Origin: Gemmiger_A avium | GTDB taxonomy: Bacteria; Bacillota; Clostridia; Oscillospirales; Ruminococcaceae | Reading direction: 5' to 3' | Assembly (NCBI GenBank): GCA_019114585.1 | Contig: DXFE01000124.1 | Location: forward strand, 1-39,361 | Length of the DNA stretch: 39,361 bases | Part shown: positions 23,046-30,261 of the stretch, one piece after another | How positions within the stretch are numbered: the stretch's first letter is position 1 | How the letters are laid out: every line of letters begins with the position of its first letter | Position numbers and translations under genes: made by a program | The notes under the pieces: generated by a model | What the model was told of the DNA's origin: nothing | What the model saw: only the letters and a program-made list of their open reading frames with translations | Database searches by the model: none

Positions 23046-24884
23046 ATGAGCAAGATCATTGGTATCGACCTGGGTACTACCAACAGCTGTGTGGCTGTTA
23101 TCGAGGGCGGCGAGCCCGTTGTCATCGCCAACGCCGAAGGCGCCCGCACCACCCCCAGTGTGGTGGGCTTCACCAAGACCGGCGAGCGTCTGGTAGGTCA
23201 GGTGGCAAAGCGTCAGGCCATCACCAACCCCGAGCGCACCATTTCTTCCATCAAGCGGGAAATGGGCACCAACTACAAGGTCAACATTGACGGCAAGGAC
23301 TACACCCCGCAGGAGATCAGCGCGATGATCCTGTCCAAGCTGAAGGCGGACGCCGAGGCTTACCTGGGCGAGAAGGTCACCGAAGCGGTCATCACCGTGC
23401 CGGCCTACTTCAACGACAGCCAGCGTCAGGCCACCAAGGACGCGGGCACCATCGCCGGCCTGAACGTAAAGCGTATCATCAACGAGCCCACCGCGGCCTC
23501 CCTGGCCTACGGCGTGGACAAGGAAAATGATCAGAAGATCATGGTTTACGACCTGGGCGGCGGCACCTTCGATGTGTCCATCATCGAGATGGGCGACGGC
23601 GTGACCGAGGTTCTGGCCACCAACGGCGATACCCGCCTGGGCGGCGACGACTTTGACCAGCGCATCATCGACTGGCTGGCCGACAACTTCCAGAAGGAGA
23701 ACGGCATCGACCTGCGCAAGGACAAGATGGCCGCGCAGCGCCTGAAAGAGGCTGCCGAGAAGGCCAAGATCGAGCTCTCCGGCGTGGCTTCCACCGCCAT
23801 CAACCTGCCCTTCATCACCGCGGACGCCACCGGCCCCAAGCATCTGGACATGACCCTGACCCGCGCCCAGTTCGACGCCATGACCGCCGACCTGGTGGAG
23901 CGCACCATGGGCCCCGTGCGTCAGGCTATGCGTGACGCCGGCCTGAAGGCCAGCGACCTGAGCAAAGTTCTGCTGGTGGGCGGTTCCACCCGTATCCCCG
24001 CCGTGCAGGAAGCGGTCAAGAAAGAGATGGGCATGGAGCCCTTCAAGGGCATCAACCCGGACGAGTGCGTGGCCATCGGCGCTGCCATCCAGGGCGGCGT
24101 GCTGCAGGGCGACGTGAAGGGCCTGCTGCTGCTGGACGTGACCCCGCTGAGCCTGGGCATCGAGACCCTGGGCGGCGTGTGCACCAAGATCATTGACCGC
24201 AACACCACCATCCCCACCAAGAAGAGCCAGGTGTTCTCCACCGCGGCCGACAACCAGCCCAGCGTGGAGGTCAACGTGCTGCAGGGCGAGCGTGAGTTTG
24301 CCCGCGACAACAAGAGCCTGGGCACCTTCCATCTGGACGGCATCGCGCCGGCTCCCCGTGGCGTGCCGCAGATCGAGGTTACCTTTGACATCGACGCCAA
24401 CGGCATCGTGCACGTAAGCGCCAAGGATCTGGGTACCGGCAAGGAGCAGAGCATCACCATCACCGCCTCCACCAACATGAGCAAGGAGGATATCGACAAG
24501 GCTGTCAAGGACGCCGAGCGGTTTGCCGATGAGGACCGCAAGCGCCGCGAGGAAGTGGATCTGCGCAACGGCGCCGACCAGATGGTGTTCCAGACCGAGA
24601 AGGCTCTGGGCGAGCTGGGCGACAAGATCGACGCTTCCGAAAAGGCCGACGTACAGGCTAAGCTGGACGCCCTGAAAGAAGCCCTGAAGGGCAGCGACAC
24701 CGGGGCCATCAAGGCCAAGCAGGAAGAGCTGCAGAAAGCCTTCTACGCCGTGAGCGAGAAGGTATATAAGGCCGCCGCCGAGGCCCAGGCCGCCCAGCAG
24801 CCGGGCGCGGGTGACGCCGGTGCGCAGAGCGCCGGTCAGAAGCCGGACGACGGCGTGGTGGACGCGGACTTCAAGGAAGTCTGA
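23046..24884 (+). CDS. dnaK: Chaperone DnaK (Hsp70)
   Basis: A 612-residue Hsp70 with all landmarks: GIDLGTTNSCVAV at the N-terminus, AVITVPAYFNDSQRQATKDA, VYDLGGGTFDVSI, LLVGGSTRIPAVQ, the linker region LLLLDVTPLSLGIETLGG, and a C-terminal lid ending in DDGVVDADFKEV. The ATG at 23046 lies behind AAAAGGAGAG; an upstream in-frame start at 23022 would precede that site. It folds and refolds proteins with GrpE and DnaJ. Codon use is more biased toward CGT/AAG than its neighbours, as expected for a highly expressed gene. Confidence 0.99.
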   Translation: MSKIIGIDLGTTNSCVAVIEGGEPVVIANAEGARTTPSVVGFTKTGERLVGQVAKRQAITNPERTISSIKREMGTNYKVNIDGKDYTPQEISAMILSKLKADAEAYLGEKVTEAVITVPAYFNDSQRQATKDAGTIAGLNVKRIINEPTAASLAYGVDKENDQKIMVYDLGGGTFDVSIIEMGDGVTEVLATNGDTRLGGDDFDQRIIDWLADNFQKENGIDLRKDKMAAQRLKEAAEKAKIELSGVASTAINLPFITADATGPKHLDMTLTRAQFDAMTADLVERTMGPVRQAMRDAGLKASDLSKVLLVGGSTRIPAVQEAVKKEMGMEPFKGINPDECVAIGAAIQGGVLQGDVKGLLLLDVTPLSLGIETLGGVCTKIIDRNTTIPTKKSQVFSTAADNQPSVEVNVLQGEREFARDNKSLGTFHLDGIAPAPRGVPQIEVTFDIDANGIVHVSAKDLGTGKEQSITITASTNMSKEDIDKAVKDAERFADEDRKRREEVDLRNGADQMVFQTEKALGELGDKIDASEKADVQAKLDALKEALKGSDTGAIKAKQEELQKAFYAVSEKVYKAAAEAQAAQQPGAGDAGAQSAGQKPDDGVVDADFKEV

Positions 24885-24908
24885 TCCAACCAGGGAACGG
24901 TAAGAAAG

Positions 24909-24935
24909 GCCGCCCGGCGGAATTTGCCGGGCGGC
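24909..24935 (+). terminator. Intra-operon hairpin between dnaK and dnaJ
   Basis: The perfect stem GCCGCCCGGC-ggaattt-GCCGGGCGGC is followed by TGTTCC rather than a T run. It probably acts as a partial terminator or mRNA end stabiliser, lowering dnaJ relative to dnaK. Confidence 0.6.
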
Positions 24936-24998
24936 TGTTCCCGTCAATATACACCGCGCGGGGCTGATGCGTCCGGCGCATGACAGGTGGAGAGGTAT

Positions 24999-26168
24999 AT
25001 GGCAGACAAACGTGATTATTATGAGGTTTTGGGCATCGCCAAGGGCGCGTCCGAAGCTGAGATCAAAAGCGCCTACCGCAAGCTGGCCAAAAAATACCAC
25101 CCGGACCTGAACCCCGGCGACAAGACCGCCGAGGAGAAGTTCAAGGAGGTAGGCGAGGCCTACGAGGTGCTGAGCGACCCGGATAAGAAGGCCAAGTACG
25201 ACCAGTTCGGCTTTGCCGGTGTGGACCCGAGCTACGGCGCGGGCGCCGGCGGGGCGGGATTTGGCGGCGGATTCGGCGGGGTGGACCTGGGGGATATCTT
25301 CGGGGACATCTTCGGCGGCGGATTCGGTTTCGGCGGCGGGCAGCGCACCTCCAACGCCAATGCGCCCCGCAAGGGCGCGGACCAGCGGGTCAGCGTGGTG
25401 CTGAGCTTTATGGAGGCGGTGCACGGCTGCACCAAGACCATTACATTGACCCGGCAGGAGACCTGTCCGGACTGCGGCGGCACCGGTGCGGCCAAGGGCA
25501 CCAGCCCTGAGACCTGCCCGGACTGCGGCGGCCGCGGGTATGTGGTGCGGCAGACCCGCACCCCCTTTGGCGTGATGCAGAGCCAGCAGCCCTGTACCCG
25601 CTGCGGCGGCAAGGGCAAGATCGTCAAGACCCCCTGCGAACACTGCCACGGCAGCGGCCGTACTCCGGTGAAGAAGCGCCTGGAGGTGCGGATCCCGGCG
25701 GGTATCAACGACGACCAGAGCATTGCGCTGCGGGGCCAGGGCGACGCGGGCACCAACGGCGGACCCAACGGGGACGTGATCGTGATCGTGACCGTTCGGC
25801 CGGATCCGATGTTTGAGCGGGACGGCTACGACGTGTGGGTCACGGTGCCCATCACCTACAGCCAGGCCGTGCTGGGCGCCGATGTGGTGGTGCCCACCGT
25901 GGACGGCAAGGTGGAGTACACCGTGCCGGAGGGAACCCAGAGCGGTACCACCTTCCGGCTGCGGGGCAAGGGTATCCAGTACCTGGGCGGCCGGGGCCGC
26001 GGCGACCAGTATGTGAAGGTTACCGTGGAGATCCCCAAAAAGCTCACCCGCGCCCAGCGCGACGCCCTGAAAGCCTTTGAGGACAGCCTCAAGGACGACA
26101 ACTACGAACAGCGCAAAGGCTTCTTCAAGAACCTGCGCGAAAAGTTCGAAAAGGGCGACAATAAATAA
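24999..26168 (+). CDS. dnaJ: Chaperone DnaJ (type I Hsp40)
   Basis: A 389-residue type I J protein. The J domain carries HPD in KKYHPDLNPGDK (residues about 4-70). A Gly/Phe-rich stretch follows (about 75-110). The zinc domain has four CxxCxGxG repeats: CPDCGGTGA, CPDCGGRGY, CTRCGGKGK and CEHCHGSGR. The C-terminal substrate domains end in KKLTRAQRDALKAFEDSL. It delivers clients to DnaK and triggers ATP hydrolysis. The ATG at 24999 follows GTGGAGAGG; an earlier ATG four codons upstream overlaps that site. The gene is followed directly by repeat copy C. Confidence 0.98.
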   Translation: MADKRDYYEVLGIAKGASEAEIKSAYRKLAKKYHPDLNPGDKTAEEKFKEVGEAYEVLSDPDKKAKYDQFGFAGVDPSYGAGAGGAGFGGGFGGVDLGDIFGDIFGGGFGFGGGQRTSNANAPRKGADQRVSVVLSFMEAVHGCTKTITLTRQETCPDCGGTGAAKGTSPETCPDCGGRGYVVRQTRTPFGVMQSQQPCTRCGGKGKIVKTPCEHCHGSGRTPVKKRLEVRIPAGINDDQSIALRGQGDAGTNGGPNGDVIVIVTVRPDPMFERDGYDVWVTVPITYSQAVLGADVVVPTVDGKVEYTVPEGTQSGTTFRLRGKGIQYLGGRGRGDQYVKVTVEIPKKLTRAQRDALKAFEDSLKDDNYEQRKGFFKNLREKFEKGDNK

Positions 26169-26172
26169 TAGC

Positions 26173-26368
26173 GAATCTGGGGGGACAACGTCCCCCCAGC
26201 CCCCCGGAACACATGGCCGAATATCTTCGGCCATAGGGATTTATACACAAACAAGGCCGGTGCGTAATCTGCTTACGCACCGGCCTTGTCTTTTGTCTTA
26301 TTCCCAGGGCCGGAGTATTCCGGCCCGATTTCCGGGGGTATGGGGGGAATCGTTGATTCCCCCCATAT
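26173..26368. repeat. Five-hairpin palindromic repeat, copy C
   Basis: Fills the gap between convergent dnaJ and nrdG and is the copy closest to A. Hairpins: 26177-26199 (CTGGGGGGAC/GTCCCCCCAG), 26213-26234 (ATGGCCGAA/TTCGGCCAT), 26251-26289 (ACAAGGCCGGTGCGTAA/TTACGCACCGGCCTTGT), 26307-26326 (GGGCCGG/CCGGCCC) and 26340-26366 (ATGGGGGGAATC/GATTCCCCCCAT). The last stem is identical to that of copy A. Confidence 0.88.
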
Positions 26369-26375
26369 TAGCAAT

Positions 26376-26885
26376 TTACGATTCGCCTACCCAGCGGGGA
26401 GCGGTGACCCAGACGGCCTGACCGGCGGCCAGGCTGGCGGGCACGTTCAGAATACGCTGGTTGCGGCTTCCGCGAAACCGCAGTTCCAGGCTCATCTCCG
26501 CCTGCACAAACGGCCCGTCCACCAGCACGTCCAGGTTCTGCAGCAGCGCCCGGCGATCCTCGTCGGCGTTCAGCAGCTGCTCAAAGGTGAATCCCGTATA
26601 GGCGGCCACCTCATACCCCGCGGCTTTCAGCGCCGCGGCCAGCTGCGCCGCTTCGGCGGCCTGATCGAACGGTTCCCCGCCCGACAGGGTCACGCCCCGG
26701 CACAAAGGGCTTTCCTTCGCCTGCGCCACCAGCTGCTCCACGGTGTACTCCTCGCCGCCCTCAAAGGGCCATGTGGCGGGGTTCTGGCATCCCGGGCAAT
26801 GATGATGGCAGCCCTGGAAAAACACCGTCAGACGCAGCCCCGGGCCGTCCACGATGCTGTCGTGGGCAAGTCCTGCAATCCGCAT
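26376..26885 (-). CDS. nrdG: Anaerobic ribonucleotide reductase activating protein NrdG
   Basis: A 169-residue radical-SAM activase. The 4Fe-4S cluster motif CHHHCPGC has Cys at 26, 30 and 33, and VTLSGGEPFDQ is the SAM-binding GGE motif. The N-terminus MRIAGLAHDSIVDGPGLR is typical for NrdG. It makes the glycyl radical on the class III ribonucleotide reductase. It starts three bases after the small glycyl-radical-domain gene, so activase and target domain are translated side by side. The 3' end abuts repeat copy C. Confidence 0.95.
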   Translation of the reverse strand: MRIAGLAHDSIVDGPGLRLTVFFQGCHHHCPGCQNPATWPFEGGEEYTVEQLVAQAKESPLCRGVTLSGGEPFDQAAEAAQLAAALKAAGYEVAAYTGFTFEQLLNADEDRRALLQNLDVLVDGPFVQAEMSLELRFRGSRNQRILNVPASLAAGQAVWVTAPRWVGES

Positions 26886-26888
26886 GGC

Positions 26889-27035
26889 TTACAGATGCTT
26901 CACGCGGTCGCGCTCTTCCGCCTTCTTGGCGTCGTTCCACTTGTCCATGGTGCCTACCAGGTACCCGGTGATCCGGCGGATCCGCTCAAAAGGCACGTCC
27001 TTGCCCACGACCGACTGTTTTTGCATTGCAGACAT
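26889..27035 (-). CDS. Stand-alone glycyl radical domain of class III ribonucleotide reductase
   Basis: A 48-residue protein, MSAMQKQSVVGKDVPFERIR followed by RITGYLVGTMDKWNDAKKAE and ERDRVKHL. This is the C-terminal glycyl-radical segment normally fused to NrdD (E. coli ends RRVCGYLGSPDARPFNAGKQ ... RRVKHL). The radical glycine would be G24 in TGYLVG. The ATG at 27035 is set by GAGGAGGAAAAG. The gene lies 87 bases after the large NrdD frame and three bases before nrdG. An extended -10 (TGCTATACT, near 27079-27087 on the - strand) could allow separate expression. The layout resembles the YfiD/GrcA repair subunit of pyruvate formate-lyase, but here the large subunit itself lacks the segment. 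Confidence 0.85.
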   Translation of the reverse strand: MSAMQKQSVVGKDVPFERIRRITGYLVGTMDKWNDAKKAEERDRVKHL

Positions 27036-27078
27036 TTTCTTTTCCTCCTCACAGGTATGATTCGTTTTCTTCCCGCTT

Positions 27079-27087
27079 AGTATAGCA
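27079..27087 (-). promoter_or_regulatory. Extended -10 promoter candidate for the radical-domain gene
   Basis: TGCTATACT on the - strand is an extended -10 about 45 bases before the start of the 48-residue gene. No good -35 is seen 17 bases upstream, so strength is uncertain. Confidence 0.4.
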
Positions 27088-27122
27088 GGGGGATATGTAA
27101 AAGGATGTTGCGGCGGCAACCC

Positions 27123-29414
27123 TTATTCGCAGCCGCAGAAGGTGGGCACGGTGGGGAACTTCTTGCGCAGTTCCGCCAGCTTCTCCGGGGAGAGCGCTTC
27201 GCCGCTGCGGCGGCCGCACCGGGGGCACACGTCCCCGATCACGCCCACATAGCCGCACACCGGGTCCCGGTCCACCGGGTGGTTGATGCTGCCGTAACCC
27301 ACGCCCGCGTCGTGCATGCAGCGCACCACGCTCTCAAAGGCTTCCAGGTTGTGGGCGGTGTCGCCGTCCAGCTCCACGTAGCTGATGTGGCCCGCGTTGG
27401 TCAGGGCATGGTAGGGGGCTTCCTTCTGGATCTTGTCGTAGGCCGAGATGGGATACCACACCGGAATATGGAAACTGTTGGTGTAGTATTCCCGGTCGGT
27501 CACGCCCGGAATGGTGCCGTACCGCTTCTGATCCATCCGGGTGAACCGGCCGGAAAGACCCTCCGCCGGGGTGGCCAGCAGGGTGAAGTTCATCTTCATG
27601 GCCTGGCTCTTGTCGTCGCAGAACTGGCGCATATGGCCCACGATCTCCAGGCCCTTTTTCTGCATCTCGTCGCTCTCGCCGTGGTGGTGGCCGTAGAGGG
27701 CGGTCAGGGTCTCGGCCAGGCCGATAAAGCCGATGGACAGGGTGCCGTGCTTCAGCACCTCCCGCACCTCATCGGTGGGGCCCAGCTTGTCGCTGTCCAG
27801 CCAGACGCCCTGCCCCATCAGGAACGGGTAGTTGTACACCCGCTTGGCCGCCTGGATCTCATACCGGTCCAGCAGCTGCTTGGCCACCAGCTCCAGCTTT
27901 TCGTCCAGCATCTCGTAGAACTTGGCCTCGTCCCCGTGGGCCTCGATGGCCAGACGGGGCAGGTTGATGGAGGTGAAACTCAGGTTGCCGCGGCTGTAGG
28001 CGATCTGACGCTCCGGATCATAGACGTTGCCCATCACCCGGGTACGGCAGCCCATGGTGGCCACCTCGGTTTCCGGATGGCCGGGCTTGTAGTACTGCAG
28101 GTTGAAGGGCGCGTCCAGGAACACGTAGTTCGGGAACAGCCGCTTGGCGCTGACCTTCATGCTCAGCTGGAACAGATCGTAGTTGGGATCACCCTCGTTG
28201 TAGTTGACCCCTTCCTTTACCTTGAAGATGTGGATGGGGAAGATGGGGGTCTCGCCAAAGCCCAGGCCGGCGTCCTCGGCCATCAGGATGTTCCGGATGA
28301 CCATGCGGCCCTCGGGGCTGGTGTCGGTGCCGTAGTTGATGCTGCTGAAGGGGGTCTGGGCACCGGCGCGGCTGTGCATGGTGTTCAGGTTGTGCACAAA
28401 GCCTTCCATGGCCTGGTAGGTCTCCCGGTCGGCCTGCTTCCAGGCACGGCGGCGGGCGGTGGCCACCAGACGGGTGGAGGTCTCGCTGTCCAGACGGGTG
28501 GCGCGGGCCAGAGCCTCGGCCGCGATGCGGTCAAACTCCGTCTCGCTGTCGCCCTCACCCAGGCGGGCCCCATGGCCGGTGGCCTGGGCGGCCTCGGTCA
28601 CGGCGGCGCGGGCGGCGGCGCTCTCGTCTTCGGTGTTCAGGATATCCTCCATGCTCTCGGCCAGCTTGGCAGCGTAGGCGCGGGCAAAGGTCTTGGCAAC
28701 GCCCTCGGCCATGCCGTAGTCAAAGTTCGGGATGCTCTGGCCGCCGTGCTGGTCGTTCTGGTTGGACTGGATCGCAATTGCCGCCAGCGCCGCATAGCTG
28801 CCGATGCTCTTGGGTTCCCGCAGGAAACCGTGCCCGGTGGAGAACCCGCCGTGGAACAGCCGCAGAATATCGATCTGGGTGCAGGTGGTGGTCAGGGAAT
28901 AGAAATCGAAATCGTGGATGTGGATATCGCCCTCCCGGTGGGCCTTGGCCTGCTCCGGCGTGAGCAGATAGGCCGCGTTGTAGGACTTGGCACCCGCGGT
29001 GCCGATCTGCAGCATGCTGCCCATGGCGGTGTTGCCGTCGATGTTGGCGTTGTCGCGCTTCATATCGGACAGCCGGGCGTCCACGTTGGTGATCTCGTCG
29101 ATGGTCTTCATCAGCTGGGAATTGGCTTCCCGGATGCGGGTACGGTTGGCCCGGTACAGGATATACCGCTTGGCCGCCTCGTCGTGGCCGCATTCCATGA
29201 GCTGCCGCTCCACCAGGTCCTGGATCTGCTCGATCCGGGGGGTGTTGGCACCGCATTCCAGCGCCAGTTCCCGCTCCACACGGTTGGCAACGCGGGCGGC
29301 CTCGGCGGCGTCCCCCTCGCCGGCGGCCTCCAGGGCTTTCAGGATGGCGGATGCGATCTTGCCTGCGTCGTACAGCACCACGCGGCCGTCACGCTTCATA
29401 ATGCTCGTGATCAT
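27123..29414 (-). CDS. nrdD: Anaerobic ribonucleoside-triphosphate reductase, large part (no glycyl radical segment)
   Basis: A 763-residue class III reductase that makes dNTPs without oxygen. Residues about 3-90 are an ATP-cone (KRDGRVVLYDAGKIASAILK). The catalytic body contains GDIHIHDFDFYSLTTTC, TPFSSINYGTDTS, VATMGCRTRV and GNLSFTSINLPRL. The zinc knuckle near the end reads DPVCGYVGVIGDVCPRCGRR, with the first of the four usual Cys apparently replaced by Asp. The chain ends FPTVPTFCGCE, with no RVTGYLG-type segment. That segment is encoded separately at 26889-27035. Upstream is a TTGACA/CATAAT promoter with NrdR-like boxes. Confidence 0.93.
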   Translation of the reverse strand: MITSIMKRDGRVVLYDAGKIASAILKALEAAGEGDAAEAARVANRVERELALECGANTPRIEQIQDLVERQLMECGHDEAAKRYILYRANRTRIREANSQLMKTIDEITNVDARLSDMKRDNANIDGNTAMGSMLQIGTAGAKSYNAAYLLTPEQAKAHREGDIHIHDFDFYSLTTTCTQIDILRLFHGGFSTGHGFLREPKSIGSYAALAAIAIQSNQNDQHGGQSIPNFDYGMAEGVAKTFARAYAAKLAESMEDILNTEDESAAARAAVTEAAQATGHGARLGEGDSETEFDRIAAEALARATRLDSETSTRLVATARRRAWKQADRETYQAMEGFVHNLNTMHSRAGAQTPFSSINYGTDTSPEGRMVIRNILMAEDAGLGFGETPIFPIHIFKVKEGVNYNEGDPNYDLFQLSMKVSAKRLFPNYVFLDAPFNLQYYKPGHPETEVATMGCRTRVMGNVYDPERQIAYSRGNLSFTSINLPRLAIEAHGDEAKFYEMLDEKLELVAKQLLDRYEIQAAKRVYNYPFLMGQGVWLDSDKLGPTDEVREVLKHGTLSIGFIGLAETLTALYGHHHGESDEMQKKGLEIVGHMRQFCDDKSQAMKMNFTLLATPAEGLSGRFTRMDQKRYGTIPGVTDREYYTNSFHIPVWYPISAYDKIQKEAPYHALTNAGHISYVELDGDTAHNLEAFESVVRCMHDAGVGYGSINHPVDRDPVCGYVGVIGDVCPRCGRRSGEALSPEKLAELRKKFPTVPTFCGCE

Positions 29415-29469
29415 GACGTCTCTCCTTGCCTACGGTTTCGGTCCGTCTCCGGCACAGGAGCAGAACGAA

Positions 29470-29533
29470 TCCATATATCTTGTGTTTTTTGCTAACGATT
29501 CATATTATGCCACCATATTTAGTACCCTGTCAA
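29470..29533 (-). promoter_or_regulatory. nrdD promoter with two NrdR-box candidates
   Basis: The - strand has TTGACA (29533-29528), an 18-base spacer and CATAAT (29509-29504). Two 16-base sites resemble the NrdR box (ACACWATATWTWGTGT): CCACCATATTTAGTAC (29510-29525, inside the promoter spacer) and TCCATATATCTTGTGT (29470-29485). Each matches about 12 of 16 positions, and they are 40 bases apart, close to four helical turns. NrdR controls ribonucleotide reductase genes in most bacteria; no nrdR gene is in the window. Confidence 0.55.
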
Positions 29534-29621
29534 GGAACGGGGGTGCCAACATTTTGTGTGTATTTTTGGCGAAACTGTAGCACAGTGCCAAGAATGCGTG
29601 AGACGCCCGGGTGCGCGTTCC

Positions 29622-29650
29622 TTGTTTGCGCCGGGGAATTGTGGTACAAT
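29622..29650 (+). promoter_or_regulatory. Promoter of the YgjP-type gene
   Basis: TTGTTT (29622-29627) and TACAAT (29645-29650) with a 17-base spacer lie 22 bases before the ATG. Confidence 0.65.
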
Positions 29651-29672
29651 ACACGGAAAAGGGGGCAGGCGG

Positions 29673-30224
29673 ATGGCACAATCGGAAACACAGCACCGCA
29701 CGGCCGGCGGGGTGGAGTACGAGCTGACCCGCAAACGGGTGCGCAACATCAACCTGCGGGTACGGGCGGACGGCACCGTGGCGGTGAGTGCCCCGGCCCG
29801 CACGCCGCTGGGCCGGGTGGACGAATTTGTGGCCGGCCGGGCCGGCTGGATCGCCGACGCCCGGCAGCGGCAGGCCGAACGGGCCGCCGCCGAGGCCGCC
29901 CGCCCGGTGCCGGACAAGGCCGCTGCGCTGGCACTGTTTGAAGCGTCCAGCGCCCGGATCTGGCCGCTGTTTGCCGAGATCCGGCCCGCGCCGCCCGAGA
30001 TCCGGGTGCGGGACATGCGCAGCCGGTGGGGTGTGTGCTGCCCGGCCAAAAACCGCATCACCCTGGCGCTGCGTTTGGCCGCCCGGAAGCCGGATCTGAT
30101 CGACTATGTGATGCTGCACGAATACTGCCACTTTGTCTGGCCGGATCATCAGCCCCATTTCTGGGCGCTGGTGGCCCGCTATATGCCGGACTGGAAAGAA
30201 CGCCGGGCCCGTCTGCGGGGATGA
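29673..30224 (+). CDS. YgjP/DUF45-type metal-dependent hydrolase
   Basis: A 183-residue protein of the SprT/YgjP-like metallopeptidase group. The N-terminal beta part is typical (VEYELTRKRVRNINLRVRAD, VAVSAPARTPL). A conserved block follows, IRVRDMRSRWGVCCPAKNRI, and then the metal site HEYCH at 149-153 with a further His in DHQPHFW (159-164). Members are predicted zinc hydrolases; substrates are not established. The ATG follows AAAAGGGGGC. The flippase gene follows after 37 bases with its own ribosome site and may be co-transcribed. Confidence 0.88.
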   Translation: MAQSETQHRTAGGVEYELTRKRVRNINLRVRADGTVAVSAPARTPLGRVDEFVAGRAGWIADARQRQAERAAAEAARPVPDKAAALALFEASSARIWPLFAEIRPAPPEIRVRDMRSRWGVCCPAKNRITLALRLAARKPDLIDYVMLHEYCHFVWPDHQPHFWALVARYMPDWKERRARLRG

Positions 30225-30261
30225 GCGCCCGGGTATCCTATTTATAAAAGGAGGCTGCGCC

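Noticed and set aside
22989..26234. 1081-codon open frame antisense to dnaK and dnaJ
   Set aside because: Long antisense frames opposite dnaK are a known codon-bias artefact; it crosses two secure genes and has no start signals.
27105..29495. 796-codon antisense frame opposite nrdD
   Set aside because: nrdD is unambiguous on the other strand; this frame has no recognisable motif and spans the nrdD promoter.
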